From: Allopusillimonas soli
GTDB taxonomy: Bacteria; Pseudomonadota; Gammaproteobacteria; Burkholderiales; Burkholderiaceae_B
NCBI RefSeq assembly: GCF_004153445.1
Contig: NZ_SDQC01000003.1
Location: 62,001 to 126,000, forward strand
Reading direction: 5' to 3'
DNA: 64,000 nucleotides
Positions 45,087 to 55,231 of this stretch are shown in pieces. Both the position numbers and the translations under genes were made by a program. The notes below the pieces were generated by a model. The model was not told where the DNA came from, ran no database searches, and saw nothing but the letters and a program-made list of their open reading frames with translations. Position 1 is the first letter of the stretch; each line of letters begins with the position of its first letter.

Positions 45087-45425
45087 ATGGACAACACGAA
45101 CTGGCAGGATGCGGGTGCTGTTGACGGTCTCCCCGAAGATGATGTCGCCTGCGTGGAGATACAGGGGCGGGAAATTGCCCTGTATACGGTGGGAACAGCG
45201 GTATTCGCGACAGACAATATATGCACGCATGGTCACGCACGACTCTGCGACGGCTTCCTGGAAGGCCACGAGATAGAATGCCCGCTTCATCAGGGGCGCT
45301 TCGACGTGCGCGACGGCAAGGCGCTATGCGCGCCGCTGACCGAAAACGTGCGAAGCTATCCTGTGCGGATTGAGGCAGGGCGGGTGCTGGTAAGGATGGA
45401 TAGCCTGGATTCAATCAATTCATGA
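45087..45425 (+). CDS. nagAb: Rieske [2Fe-2S] ferredoxin component
   Basis: The ATG at 45087 has GAGG six bases away and gives 112 residues; ATG 45084 would add one. The Rieske motifs are CTHGHARLCDG (C46, H48) and CPLHQGRFDV (C65, H68). It carries electrons from NagAa to NagG. The order nagAa-nagG-nagH-nagAb equals the U2 operon without the naphthalene dioxygenase genes nagAc/nagAd. A Fur-like site begins three bases past its stop. Confidence 0.93.
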   Translation: MDNTNWQDAGAVDGLPEDDVACVEIQGREIALYTVGTAVFATDNICTHGHARLCDGFLEGHEIECPLHQGRFDVRDGKALCAPLTENVRSYPVRIEAGRVLVRMDSLDSINS

Positions 45426-45427
45426 AT

Positions 45428-45446
45428 GATAATAATACTCATTTGA
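45428..45446 (+). promoter_or_regulatory. Fur box-like site upstream of fecI
   Basis: GATAATAATACTCATTTGA agrees with the 19-base Fur consensus (GATAATGATAATCATTATC) at 14 positions and sits in an AT-rich tract 47 bases before the fecI start. It is expected to repress the fecI-fecR-receptor genes when iron is plentiful. Confidence 0.65.
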
Positions 45447-45492
45447 GTTATTATTTAATAACTATCATTTCTCACTCCGAACGCGGCTCCCT

Positions 45493-45987
45493 GTGTCCAC
45501 CCACCATTATCAAGAGCTGTTCAACTTCTGTACCCGCAGCCTGGGAGACCGTCACGCCGCAGCCGACGTGGTGCAGGAGGTCTATGCGCGTTTCCTGGCT
45601 ATGCGTAATACCCAGGAGCATATTCAGGACGCGCGGGCGCTTTTGTACCGCATCGCCCGCAATCTTCTCGTCGACCAGCATCGGCGCTCAATGTCGCACA
45701 GTTCCGTGGCGTGGTCCGACTGGGACGAAGAACCACACAGCGTCGGGCCGGAATACATGCAGCCCGAAAGAATCCATGCTCTTTCCGAACACGCGAGAGT
45801 ATTGATGCAGGCTATCGAAGACCTGCCGCCGCGCTGCCGCGAGGCTTTTATACTGAACAGGTTCGAAGGGCTCTCACATCAGGAAGTGGCGGAACGAATG
45901 GGTATTTCGCGTAACATGGTCGCACAACACATTATCCGTGCAATGCTCGCCTGCAAGGCACGGGAAGATGCCTACTTGCGGGCCTGA
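45493..45987 (+). CDS. FecI-type extracytoplasmic-function sigma factor
   Basis: The GTG at 45493 gives 164 residues. Region 2 is QELFNFCTRSLGDRHAAADVVQEVYARFLAM with LLYRIARNLLVDQHRR. Region 4 is AIEDLPPRCREAFILNRFEGLSHQEVAERMGIS. This is the iron-starvation (FecI/PvdS-like) group. It is activated by the FecR-type protein after the outer-membrane receptor binds a ferric siderophore, and drives receptor expression. It is followed by fecR and a TonB-dependent receptor, with a Fur-like box before it. Confidence 0.93.
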   Translation: MSTHHYQELFNFCTRSLGDRHAAADVVQEVYARFLAMRNTQEHIQDARALLYRIARNLLVDQHRRSMSHSSVAWSDWDEEPHSVGPEYMQPERIHALSEHARVLMQAIEDLPPRCREAFILNRFEGLSHQEVAERMGISRNMVAQHIIRAMLACKAREDAYLRA

Positions 45988-46080
45988 ATACAGCCTAGCG
46001 CAGCTTTGCGCACAGGTTCTCTCCGGCCAGCATCCCGATCTGCTTTTTCATGCCGATATATTTTTCATTCCTACATCTCA

Positions 46081-47166
46081 ATGCGCAAACAGCATGACTT
46101 CAGCCGTGACACGCAGGGAGGGATCCGCGTGCCAAGCGACAACCCCGTCATGCGCGCAGCCGCCCACTGGATGATACTAAGACGCGAAGGTTTGTCCGAC
46201 GCTCAAGAGCAACAGTTCCAGGAATGGCTTCAGGCCGCGCCAGCGCATCAAAAAGCCCTGACGCAGATGGAGTCGCTGTGGGAGCGGCTGGGTGAACTGC
46301 CCGTAGATCGAATCAGGTCGATGAATAGCGAATCGGGTGCCTGTACCGGGATCACTTCATCCGTGGATGCGCAGGCCAGACCATGGACGCGCCGCGCATT
46401 GATGGGCGCGGGCGCAGGCGTGATCGCGGCGGGGTTTGCCGCATGGGTGGGAATCAGGCCACGTCATGGCTCACCAGTATTCCAGGCGGAATATACCAGC
46501 GCACGTGGAGAGCGCCAAACGGTCAACCTTCCCGACGGAAGCCATGTCGAACTGGACACCGCTACAAGCCTGTCCGTGACGATGTATGCCTCACTGCGCC
46601 ACCTGTGGCTGCGAGAGGGGCAGGCGCTGTTCACGGTGGCCCCGGATCCCCAGCGCCGCTTCGAGGTGCTGGCTGGCAAATTACGCGCCGTCGCAACAGG
46701 CACCTGCTTCTGCGTGCGCAGCACGCAAAGCGGCCTGCAAGCAGGCCTGGCGACCGTGGCGGTCGAGCAAGGGAGTGTCAGCGTGATGCAGAGGCGCGAT
46801 GGCCTGCTGGAGAAATGGCTTGGAGACGGAGATGGCGTTGAAATCCGGGCGGGCCAGGCCGTCACCGCGTATCCTGACGGGAAGCTGGGTGAGGTCATTT
46901 CCGATGCCGCGCCCCGCTATGTCTTATGGCGCGAAAACAGGGTTACATTCGACGCGACCACACTCGGTGAAGCGTTGTCGGAATTTGCCCGCTATGCGCC
47001 GTTGCAGATCACGTTCTCAAGCCCTCGCGTCGCGGCGCTGCGCATCAGCGGCAGCTACGACGTGCGGCGGATCGACACCTTTCTAAAGCGCCTGCAGCAA
47101 GTACTGCCCGTGCAGGTACGAATCAACGGATATATGGTCCAGATATCCTCCGATAACGCTATTTGA
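46081..47166 (+). CDS. FecR-type anti-sigma factor/signal transducer
   Basis: The ATG at 46081 gives 361 residues; an in-frame start 25 codons upstream is possible. The DUF4880-like N-terminus AAAHWMILRREGLSDAQEQQFQEWLQ is cytoplasmic and binds the sigma factor. A single membrane segment is at about residues 104-122. The periplasmic FecR domain begins YTSARGERQTVNLPDGSHVELDTATSLSV. The C-terminus VLWRENRVTFDATTLGEALSEFARYAPLQITF matches the STN-contacting end. It relays the receptor signal across the inner membrane. Confidence 0.92.
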   Translation: MRKQHDFSRDTQGGIRVPSDNPVMRAAAHWMILRREGLSDAQEQQFQEWLQAAPAHQKALTQMESLWERLGELPVDRIRSMNSESGACTGITSSVDAQARPWTRRALMGAGAGVIAAGFAAWVGIRPRHGSPVFQAEYTSARGERQTVNLPDGSHVELDTATSLSVTMYASLRHLWLREGQALFTVAPDPQRRFEVLAGKLRAVATGTCFCVRSTQSGLQAGLATVAVEQGSVSVMQRRDGLLEKWLGDGDGVEIRAGQAVTAYPDGKLGEVISDAAPRYVLWRENRVTFDATTLGEALSEFARYAPLQITFSSPRVAALRISGSYDVRRIDTFLKRLQQVLPVQVRINGYMVQISSDNAI

Positions 47167-47252
47167 TCGACACGACCTCAACTTTCCACCGTCGTCTGCG
47201 TCTTCATTAGAAGAACAACAGATCAGTCAGTCGGTCGGGAGGATAGTCCGCG

Positions 47253-49619
47253 ATGTCACGAAAACCGTTTAGCCGCGCAACCTGCGCGCTAGCCATGATG
47301 CTATGCCTGGGCACCCTGCATACCCAGGCCCATGCTCAGCCTGCACCCGTCATGCTGATGCTCTCCATCCCCGCTCAGCCGCTAGGTTCCGCGCTCAATG
47401 AGTTGGCACGCCAGGCCGGGCTTCAACTGATGGTTAGGCCAGAAAATGTGCAAGGGCGCACATCGCCCGCCTTGAAAGGACACTACTCGATTGATCAGGC
47501 GCTGGAGCGCATATTGGCCGGAACCGGACTTACCGCGGACCGTCACGGCAGCGATGTCGTTATCCAGCCAACGGCTCCCGGGGCGACAGCGATGCTTGCG
47601 CCAGTACGAGTACAGGGCCATGGCGGCGTGGAAACCGATGGCACAAGCGCCTATACCTCGTCGCAAGTCACCATAGGAAAGGGAGAGCAGTCTGTTCGGG
47701 ACACGCCTCAATCGGTCAGCGTCGTGACTCGCCAGCGCCTGGATGATCAAAACTTGAACACCCTGGGCGACGCAATGCGCTATACCACAGGCATGAAGAC
47801 CACCTCCTACGGCACAAGCCTGTTCAATATCGAAGCCCGCGGCTACGACCTGGACAACTATCAAATGGATGGAATGCCGGTGCGCGCAGGTTCGGGGTCA
47901 TGGAGTGCCACATTTCTGGATCTGGCCATGTTCGATCGTGTCGAGGTATGGCGCGGGCCGGCGGGGCTGATACAGGGTGCAGGCGACCCGGGCGGCACGG
48001 TAAATCTGGCGCGTAAGCGCGCATTGTCCGAGTTCACACTGCAGGGCACACTTTCCGCAGGCTCCTGGGACAACTACCGCAGCGAGATTGATGTGTCGGG
48101 CCCGTTGAGCGAGGACGGACGGTTGCGAGGCCGCTATGTCAACGTCTATGAGGACCGCGACTATTTTACCGACTATCTCTGGTCGCGCGAATCCATGCAT
48201 TACGGCACACTCGAATACGATCTGGACGACAGCACGGCTTTGTCGCTGGCGTATGCGCACCAGGAAAACAAGGCTCGCCCGTTCTTCGGGTTGTCGAGCT
48301 ATCTGGGCTACTTGGCCGACGACCTAGATCGCGACACATACCTGGGCGCAGATTGGAACCACATGGAAAGCCGACTGGATTTCTATCTGGCCGAAGTGGA
48401 CCACAGAATGAACAATGGCGGCCAGGCCAAGTTGAGCGCATCCATGATGCGCCGCCGCCTGACCAACGAGAACAACAGCTGGGTGAATTCCCTGATCGAC
48501 CCAGCCACGGGTAATGTCTCCATGGTGCCCATCGCCATCAAAGCCGACGAGCGTGATGTAAACATCGATGGCTTTGTATCCACGCCCGTGCAGGCATTCG
48601 GCCTTCGCCACGATCTCCTGCTGGGAGCGAGCTACCAACGCTTTTCCGGAGGCAGCGCCTACAATGCCTCAACCTACGGCCAGTACGAGGTTACGCAGGA
48701 CATTTACCATCCGGATCCGCATTTCCCCAAGCCCTACATGCCGGTGGGCAGCATCCCCGACGTCGTCCAGACTCAGGCGTCGCTCTATGGGCAGGCCCGC
48801 CTGTCGCTCTCCGATCCGATCAGGCTGATACTTGGCGCGCGGGTCAGCAACTGGAAAACGGAGAACCACGATGCCGGCACGACGCAATCCTATGATGCCG
48901 AGGTGCTGCCCTACCTTGGCCTGACGGGCGATCTGAATGACAACTGGACGGCCTACGCCAGCTACAGCACGATATTCTCCCCCCAGACCGCGCGCGACAT
49001 ACAGGGAGACTTTCTGCGCCCACGCAAGGGCAAGCAGTATGAGGTCGGCCTGAATGGCGCCTTTTTCGGTGACAACCTGACGACGCACTTTGCACTGTAC
49101 CGCATCGAAGACGAAAACCGCGCCATGCAGGATCCAGACAATCCGATGGTATCCATTGCATCGGGCAAGGTGCGCAGTCAGGGTTTCGAAGCGGAGATCA
49201 GCGGCGCCTTGACGCCCAACTGGCAACTGACGGCCGGCTACGCCTATACAAGCACGCGCTATGTGGCCGCGGAGGACGATCTGGAAGGCAAAGCGTTTGC
49301 ACCTGCCTTTCCCCGACACACTTTTTCGCTTTGGACGAAATACACCTTCGATCAGCCGTCACTGCGCGGCTTGAGCCTGGCAGCGGGCATGCGTGTGAAC
49401 AGCGAATCCCGTCTTGAGCAAAGCGGCTATACCTGGGTGCGTCCGGGGTATGCTGTTTTCGATGCCCAGTTGGGTTATCGCTATAACGAACACATGGACA
49501 TCACGTTCACCGTCAACAATCTGTTCGACAAGTATTACTACGAGCGCATAGGCCCGACCCGGCAAACTTACTTCGGCGAGCCCAGAAGCGTAATGCTGGC
49601 CCTCAAATGGCGCATGTAG
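47253..49619 (+). CDS. TonB-dependent siderophore receptor with N-terminal signalling domain
   Basis: The 788-residue outer-membrane protein has a signal peptide ending near AHAQ (residue 29). A secretin/TonB short N-terminal (STN) signalling domain is at about residues 38-110. The plug domain starts at DTPQSVSVVTRQRL with NIEARGYDLDNYQMDGMPV. A 22-strand barrel ends with TVNNLFDKYYYERIG and a final aromatic-poor RM. The STN domain identifies a receptor that signals to its FecR/FecI pair. The overall pattern is FpvA/FhuE-like, suggesting a ferric siderophore, but the ligand is not predictable. Confidence 0.93.
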   Translation: MSRKPFSRATCALAMMLCLGTLHTQAHAQPAPVMLMLSIPAQPLGSALNELARQAGLQLMVRPENVQGRTSPALKGHYSIDQALERILAGTGLTADRHGSDVVIQPTAPGATAMLAPVRVQGHGGVETDGTSAYTSSQVTIGKGEQSVRDTPQSVSVVTRQRLDDQNLNTLGDAMRYTTGMKTTSYGTSLFNIEARGYDLDNYQMDGMPVRAGSGSWSATFLDLAMFDRVEVWRGPAGLIQGAGDPGGTVNLARKRALSEFTLQGTLSAGSWDNYRSEIDVSGPLSEDGRLRGRYVNVYEDRDYFTDYLWSRESMHYGTLEYDLDDSTALSLAYAHQENKARPFFGLSSYLGYLADDLDRDTYLGADWNHMESRLDFYLAEVDHRMNNGGQAKLSASMMRRRLTNENNSWVNSLIDPATGNVSMVPIAIKADERDVNIDGFVSTPVQAFGLRHDLLLGASYQRFSGGSAYNASTYGQYEVTQDIYHPDPHFPKPYMPVGSIPDVVQTQASLYGQARLSLSDPIRLILGARVSNWKTENHDAGTTQSYDAEVLPYLGLTGDLNDNWTAYASYSTIFSPQTARDIQGDFLRPRKGKQYEVGLNGAFFGDNLTTHFALYRIEDENRAMQDPDNPMVSIASGKVRSQGFEAEISGALTPNWQLTAGYAYTSTRYVAAEDDLEGKAFAPAFPRHTFSLWTKYTFDQPSLRGLSLAAGMRVNSESRLEQSGYTWVRPGYAVFDAQLGYRYNEHMDITFTVNNLFDKYYYERIGPTRQTYFGEPRSVMLALKWRM

Positions 49620-49639
49620 TCAAGGGTATGCGCAGCAAA

Positions 49640-49657
49640 CCATGATCTAGATCATGG
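49640..49657. promoter_or_regulatory. Perfect 18-base palindrome, FNR/DNR-like core
   Basis: CCATGATCTAGATCATGG is a perfect palindrome 20 bases after the receptor stop and 117 bases before the next gene. Its centre TGAT-N4-ATCA resembles the FNR/ANR/DNR core TTGAT-N4-ATCAA, with A replacing the outer T. There is no T run, so it is more like an operator than a terminator. Confidence 0.5.
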
Positions 49658-49774
49658 ACGCAGCAGCGTGTCCATGCCATGATGGGACGCGATATGCGCC
49701 CGTGGAGATCCCTTCCTCGGGCCACCTGCCAGAGAGGCGCCTTACTCTCTCCGGCACCCGGAAACTTGCCCGCC

Positions 49775-50215
49775 ATGGACTACAACGTTCTGCTGACGCT
49801 GCACCTTTTTGCCGCCATCCTGTTTGTCGGCACGGTGTTTTTCGAAGTACTCATTCTGGAAAACGTGCGCAAGCGCGTGCCCCGCGAGGTCATGCGCACA
49901 ATGGAGATAGCCATCGGCAAGGTGGCCCGCAAAATCATACCCTGGGCCATCCTCGTGCTTTACAGCGCAGGCGTAGGCATGGCATGGCAATATCGCGCAA
50001 TCCTGGCGCATCCGCTGCAAAGCAGTTTCGGCCTGCTGCTGACCATCAAGATTGTCCTGGCCTTGAGCGTACTGGCGCACTTCCTGACGGCCATGACGCT
50101 ACTGCACACGGGCAAGATGCGCTCCGTGTACTTCCGGCGCATACACATCAGCATATTCATTCATATGCTGGGCATCGTGTTTCTGGCCAAGAGCATGTTC
50201 TACCTGCATTGGTAG
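49775..50215 (+). CDS. Small four-helix membrane protein (CopD-like)
   Basis: The ATG at 49775 gives 146 residues with four predicted membrane helices; 32 upstream in-frame codons are polar and rejected. Histidines lie inside helices (LTLHLFAAILFVGTVFFEV near the start, RIHISIFIHMLGIVFLAKS near the end), as in CopD/cytochrome-b-like proteins. It could bind haem or metal. It follows the siderophore receptor on the same strand after 155 bases that contain a perfect palindrome. Function unknown. Confidence 0.75.
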   Translation: MDYNVLLTLHLFAAILFVGTVFFEVLILENVRKRVPREVMRTMEIAIGKVARKIIPWAILVLYSAGVGMAWQYRAILAHPLQSSFGLLLTIKIVLALSVLAHFLTAMTLLHTGKMRSVYFRRIHISIFIHMLGIVFLAKSMFYLHW

Positions 50216-50257
50216 CGCGGCGCGCCGCAAAGCGCGCCACCCGGCAGACGCTCCGCC

Positions 50258-52126
50258 TCATGCTGGCTGCTTCAACTGCCTCACATCGCGCACCGCGCCC
50301 CTGTCGGCCGAGGTTGCCAGGGCCGCGTAGGCCTTGAGTGCCTGCGACACGACGCGTTGACGGCCGACAGGCTGCCAGGCCTCGGCGCCGCGGGCTTGCA
50401 TGGCCGCGCGACGGCGCCCCAGCTCTTCATCGCTGACCACAAGATTGATACTGCGGCCAGGTATGTCGATCTCGATGGTATCGCCCTCTTCCACCAGGCC
50501 GATATTGCCGCCCTCGGCCGCTTCGGGCGATGCATGGCCAATGACCAGGCCCGACGAGCCGCCCGAGAAGCGTCCATCGGTCAGCAAGGCCGCGCATTTG
50601 CCCAGCCCCTTGGATTTCAGATAGGACGTGGGATAGAGCATTTCCTGCATGCCCGGCCCGCCCTTGGGCCCCTCGTAACGTATGACCACCACGTCGCCGG
50701 CCTTGACCTTGTCTCCCAGGATGCCGTCCACGGCATCCTCCTGGCTTTCATAGACGCGCGCTACGCCGGTGTACTTCAGTATGCTTTCATCGACCCCGGC
50801 GGTCTTTACGATGCAGCCCTTGGGCGCGAGATTGCCATAAAGCACGGCAAGGCCGCCGTCCTGTGAGTAGGCGTTTTCCTTGTCGCGGATACAGCCCTTC
50901 TCTCGATTGAGGTCAAGCTGTCCGTAGTAACGTTCCTGGCTGAAAGCCACTTTGGTACGCACGCCGCCCGGCGCCACCTTGAAAAACGTCTGAAGCGCCT
51001 CGGAAGCGCTTTCGCCACGCACATCCCAATTCTCTATCGCCTTGCCCAGCGTACCGCTGTGTATATTGCCGACGTCGAGGTTAAGCAGGCCTGCGCGGGC
51101 CAGTTCGCCGAGAATGCCGAATATTCCGCCCGCCCGGTGCACATCTTCGATGTGGTACTTGTTCGTCGCTGGCGCCACCTTGCACAGGCAGGGAACGCGG
51201 CGCGATATGCGATCGATATCAGACATCGAAAATTCCACTTCCGCTTCCTGGGCCGCAGCCAGAAGGTGGAGCACGGTATTGGTTGAGCCACCCATCGAGA
51301 CGTCCAGCGTCATGGCGTTCTCGAATGCCTCGAACGTCGCGATACTGCGCGGCAGGACAGACGCATCGTCCTCCTCGTAATAGCGGCGGCATAATTCCAC
51401 GATCAGGCGGCCCGCGTCCTCGAACAGCCGCTTGCGCCGCGCATGCGTGGCGACGATGGTGCCATTGCCCGGCAGGGCGAGCCCCAAGGCCTCGGTAAGA
51501 CAGTTCATGGAATTGGCGGTGAACATGCCGGAGCAGGAGCCGCAGGTCGGACAGGCATTGCGCTCCACTTCCGCCGCCTCGGCGTCCGACACATTGGGAT
51601 CGGCGGCCTTTATCATGGCATCGATGAGATCAAGCTTCTCCAGCACATTGGTCGTGCCGGGCTCATACACCTTGCCGGCTTCCATGGGGCCGCCGGAAAC
51701 AAAAACCACGGGAATGTTCAGGCGCATGGCGGCCATGAGCATGCCCGGCGTGATTTTGTCGCAGTTCGAAATGCAGACCATGGCGTCGGCGCAATGCGCA
51801 TTGACCATGTACTCTACCGAATCGGCAATGAGCTCACGCGACGGCAGCGAATACAGCATGCCGCCGTGTCCCATGGCAATGCCGTCGTCCACCGCAATGG
51901 TGTTGAATTCCTTGGCCACGCCGCCGGCGTCCTCTATCTCCCGCGCCACCAGCTGGCCCATGTCCTTCAGATGAACGTGGCCGGGCACGAACTGGGTAAA
52001 GGAGTTGACCACGGCAATAATGGGCTTGTTGAAATCCCCGTCCTGCATGCCGGTGGCGCGCCACAGGGCGCGGGCGCCGGCCATATTGCGGCCGTGGGTG
52101 GAGGTGCGGGATCGATATTGCGGCAT
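50258..52126 (-). CDS. ilvD: Dihydroxy-acid dehydratase, [4Fe-4S] E. coli-type
   Basis: The ATG at 52126 ([26 protein letters not shown]) gives 622 residues, near the 616 of E. coli IlvD; a much longer upstream frame runs into the ppc gene and is rejected. The motifs [13 protein letters not shown] and [19 protein letters not shown] are those of the oxygen-sensitive [4Fe-4S] class. The first cysteine position of the other class reads [10 protein letters not shown] with no cysteine. It catalyses the same dehydration in valine/isoleucine synthesis. It is divergent from ppc with a 94-base shared gap. Confidence 0.95.
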   Translation of the reverse strand: MPQYRSRTSTHGRNMAGARALWRATGMQDGDFNKPIIAVVNSFTQFVPGHVHLKDMGQLVAREIEDAGGVAKEFNTIAVDDGIAMGHGGMLYSLPSRELIADSVEYMVNAHCADAMVCISNCDKITPGMLMAAMRLNIPVVFVSGGPMEAGKVYEPGTTNVLEKLDLIDAMIKAADPNVSDAEAAEVERNACPTCGSCSGMFTANSMNCLTEALGLALPGNGTIVATHARRKRLFEDAGRLIVELCRRYYEEDDASVLPRSIATFEAFENAMTLDVSMGGSTNTVLHLLAAAQEAEVEFSMSDIDRISRRVPCLCKVAPATNKYHIEDVHRAGGIFGILGELARAGLLNLDVGNIHSGTLGKAIENWDVRGESASEALQTFFKVAPGGVRTKVAFSQERYYGQLDLNREKGCIRDKENAYSQDGGLAVLYGNLAPKGCIVKTAGVDESILKYTGVARVYESQEDAVDGILGDKVKAGDVVVIRYEGPKGGPGMQEMLYPTSYLKSKGLGKCAALLTDGRFSGGSSGLVIGHASPEAAEGGNIGLVEEGDTIEIDIPGRSINLVVSDEELGRRRAAMQARGAEAWQPVGRQRVVSQALKAYAALATSADRGAVRDVRQLKQPA

Positions 52127-52220
52127 GATGGTCTCGGAGCAGAAGCGCAGGGCGAAAAGATCCAATGATAATCTATCGTGTGTTTCAATATCGTCCATAA
52201 CCCTTATTCCAGGAGACTTC

Positions 52221-55079
52221 GTGAAGCGCGCCGCCCCCAACGCCAGGGAATCCTCCGCCCTGCGCAACGATATCCGCCAGCTAGGCAAGACCCTTGGTGA
52301 AGTCATTCGGGAATGCGAGGGCCGCACCGTCTACGACGTCATAGAAAAAATGCGACGGGCAGCGGTCAGCCATCGCCGGGAGGGTGCCCTGGGCGAAAAC
52401 CCCGTGCTCGAACGGCAGATTCAGCGCCTCAAGGACGAAGAGGTCAATTCCGTAGCCAGGGCGTTCACTTATTTCCTGCATCTATCCAATATTGCCGAAG
52501 ACCGCGACCAGAACCGGCGTCAGCGCCAGCACGAGCTTACCGAAGAGCAGGCCATGCGCGGCAGCCTGCAACACGCGCTGGACCTCCTGCAGGCGGGCGG
52601 CATAGGTCGGCGCAAGATATTGCGCTATCTTGCACAGACATGCATCGTCCCGGTGCTGACCGCCCACCCTACGGAAGTACAACGCAAGAGCACGCTGGAC
52701 CTGCACCGGGAGATAGCCCGACAGCTTGCGCACAGCGACGATACGCTCACCGCGTCCGAAAGACAGTTGCTGGCGCAGCGCATGGCCGGCCTGGTGGCCA
52801 CGCTCTGGCAAACACGCATGCTGCGCCGCCAGAAACTGACTGTGCTGGACGAAATCGACAACGCGCTTACTTATTACGAGAGCACCTTCCTGCGGGCCCT
52901 GCCCCGCCTTTACCAGGACTTGGCTGCCCGACTGCGGCCGGCTGGAAAATCCGCTTTCAGCATCAAGACCGAAGCACTTCCTCCCTTTTTGCGCATGGGC
53001 AGCTGGATAGGCGGCGACCGCGACGGCAATCCCAATGTAAATGCCGATACGCTCGAACAGGCCGTCCTGCGCCAATCGCGGGTGGTGCTGCGCCATTACC
53101 TGAACGAAATCAAGGCATTGGGTACCGAGCTGTCGCTGTCGCGGTCGCTGGGCACCGCCAGCCCGGAGTTGATCGCCATGTCGCTGGCCAGCGGTGACGC
53201 TTCAACACACCGCGTCGATGAACCCTATCGGCGGGCCTTTGTGCATCTGTACGCTCGCATGGCCGCCACATCGATTGCACTGACCGGTCAGCAACTGGCC
53301 TCGCGACCCACCTATGCGGCGCCTGCCTATGAAACACCGCAGGCCTTCCAGCAGGACCTTCAGCTTATCGCGGATTCGCTCGACCAGCACCATGGCAGCG
53401 TTATCGCACAATTGCGGCTCGCGGGCCTGATACAGGCTGTCAGTATTTTTGGCTTCCACCTGGCGACGATAGACCTGCGCCAGAGTTCCGATGTCCATGA
53501 GCGCGTCCTGAGCGAACTGTTCTCCGCCGCCGATGTACGGCTCAACGGCAAACAGGTTCAGTACAGCAAGCTACCCGAGCAGGAGCGCATCGCGCTTCTG
53601 CGCCGGGAAATCGCGGAAACCCGGCCTCTGGTATCGCCATGGATAGATTATTCCGCCGAAACCCGGAAGGAGCTGGCCATCTTGCGCATGGCCGCCAAAT
53701 GCAGGCAGAAGTTCGGTCCGGCGGTTATTCAGCAGGCGGTGGTGTCGCACACTGAAACGCTGAGCGATCTGCTTGAGGTCCTGGTCCTGCAGCAGGAAAC
53801 CGGGCTGATCTCACCCACATCGGCAGGCCAGCGCGCACCTCGTGACGGCCTGATGGTGGTGCCGCTTTTCGAGACCATTCCCGACCTGGAGCGCGGACCG
53901 GAAATCATGAACACATGGCTGGGCCTGTCCGATGTGGCCAGGCGTGTGCGCCATGCCCAGGATGGCATACAGGAAGTCATGCTGGGGTACTCAGACAGCA
54001 ACAAGGATGGCGGTTACCTGACATCCAATTGGGCACTGTACAAGGCCGAGCGCAAGATGGTCGAAGTATTCAAACACCACAAAGTGCGCCTGCGTCTGTT
54101 CCATGGCCGGGGCGGCTCGGTGGCGCGCGGCGGCGGGCCCAGCTTCGACGCCATTCTGGCGCAGCCACCGGGAACCGTGAATGGGCAGATCCGCCTTACC
54201 GAACAGGGCGAAGTCATACAGGGCAAGTACAAGGATGCCGAGGTGGGACGCTGGCACCTTGAGAACTTCGTGGCGGCGACACTTGAAGCGAGTCTGGCGC
54301 CCGCCACGTCGGGCGCCGCCAGCGAAGACGAGAACATGGCGCGCTTTGCCTTCATTCTGGACTATATGTCGGATGTCGCTGAGCAAAGCTATCGCAAACT
54401 GGTCTACGGCACGCGGGGCTTCAACGATTATTTCTTCGCGTCGACGCCCATCCTGGAGATAGCAGGCCTTAATATCGGATCAAGGCCCGCCTCGCGCAAA
54501 TCCACTCAGAAGATCGAAGATCTGCGCGCCATACCATGGGGATTTTCCTGGGCGCAATGCCGCGTCATGCTCACGGGCTGGTACGGAATGGGATCGGCGC
54601 TCAAGGCCTATGTCGAGCATGGTTGCGAAGGCAGCCCGGGCAGCGCCACGCGCCGCCTGGCGCAACTGCGCGAGATCGCGGCTGCATGGCCTTTTTTCCG
54701 CACGCTGCTTTCCAACATGGAGCAGGTGCTGGCCAAGACCGATTTGGGCATAGGCCGCCGATATGCCGCGCTGGTACCCGACGCCCGCCTGCGCAGGCGG
54801 GTCTTCACGCTGATTCAGGCCGAGTACGACCTGACGCTGGAAATGTTCCGGCGCGTCACGCGGCACGGCCTACTCGCGCAGGACAGCCAGCTGCAAGCGG
54901 CGCTCAATGAGCGGTTTGCCTACATTGATCCGCTGAATCACCTGCAGGTGGAGTTGCTGCGCCGGCACCGCATGGGGCGCGATGCGCCGGGGCCAGCCAA
55001 CGAGGAAGAAAGCCGCAGCCAGCGGGCCATACACACGACCATCAATGGCATTGCGGCGGGATTGAGAAACTCCGGCTAG
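52221..55079 (+). CDS. ppc: Phosphoenolpyruvate carboxylase
   Basis: The GTG at 52221 follows AGGAG by about six bases and gives 952 residues, of typical length. The frame is open further upstream over ilvD, but without homology. Catalytic motifs are [12 protein letters not shown] (catalytic His near 149), [30 protein letters not shown] near residue 595 and [13 protein letters not shown]. The protein ends with the conserved [11 protein letters not shown]. It carboxylates PEP to oxaloacetate to refill the TCA cycle, and is normally activated by acetyl-CoA and inhibited by aspartate or malate. Confidence 0.97.
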   Translation: MKRAAPNARESSALRNDIRQLGKTLGEVIRECEGRTVYDVIEKMRRAAVSHRREGALGENPVLERQIQRLKDEEVNSVARAFTYFLHLSNIAEDRDQNRRQRQHELTEEQAMRGSLQHALDLLQAGGIGRRKILRYLAQTCIVPVLTAHPTEVQRKSTLDLHREIARQLAHSDDTLTASERQLLAQRMAGLVATLWQTRMLRRQKLTVLDEIDNALTYYESTFLRALPRLYQDLAARLRPAGKSAFSIKTEALPPFLRMGSWIGGDRDGNPNVNADTLEQAVLRQSRVVLRHYLNEIKALGTELSLSRSLGTASPELIAMSLASGDASTHRVDEPYRRAFVHLYARMAATSIALTGQQLASRPTYAAPAYETPQAFQQDLQLIADSLDQHHGSVIAQLRLAGLIQAVSIFGFHLATIDLRQSSDVHERVLSELFSAADVRLNGKQVQYSKLPEQERIALLRREIAETRPLVSPWIDYSAETRKELAILRMAAKCRQKFGPAVIQQAVVSHTETLSDLLEVLVLQQETGLISPTSAGQRAPRDGLMVVPLFETIPDLERGPEIMNTWLGLSDVARRVRHAQDGIQEVMLGYSDSNKDGGYLTSNWALYKAERKMVEVFKHHKVRLRLFHGRGGSVARGGGPSFDAILAQPPGTVNGQIRLTEQGEVIQGKYKDAEVGRWHLENFVAATLEASLAPATSGAASEDENMARFAFILDYMSDVAEQSYRKLVYGTRGFNDYFFASTPILEIAGLNIGSRPASRKSTQKIEDLRAIPWGFSWAQCRVMLTGWYGMGSALKAYVEHGCEGSPGSATRRLAQLREIAAAWPFFRTLLSNMEQVLAKTDLGIGRRYAALVPDARLRRRVFTLIQAEYDLTLEMFRRVTRHGLLAQDSQLQAALNERFAYIDPLNHLQVELLRRHRMGRDAPGPANEEESRSQRAIHTTINGIAAGLRNSG

Positions 55080-55083
55080 CCGC

Positions 55084-55215
55084 TCAGATCATTTCCTTGC
55101 CCGATTTGCGAGCACGCCTCAGGTCGCGCCACAACGCGACCAGCAGCACCACCAGAACAGCAGCGGAAATCGCAGGCCAAACAAGAATATAGCTTGCCAA
55201 CAGTATTGCATTCAT
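55084..55215 (-). CDS. 43-residue putative transporter small subunit
   Basis: This tiny gene is preceded by AAGGAGAA at good spacing and starts 16 bases after the symporter stop. It encodes MNAILLASYILVWPAISA, one membrane helix, and a basic tail (WRDLRRARKSG). Single-helix proteins of this size and pattern are found next to sodium:solute symporters in Burkholderiales and are named putative transporter small subunits. It probably stabilises or tunes the symporter. Confidence 0.75.
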   Translation of the reverse strand: MNAILLASYILVWPAISAAVLVVLLVALWRDLRRARKSGKEMI

Positions 55216-55231
55216 AATAGGTTCTCCTTGC

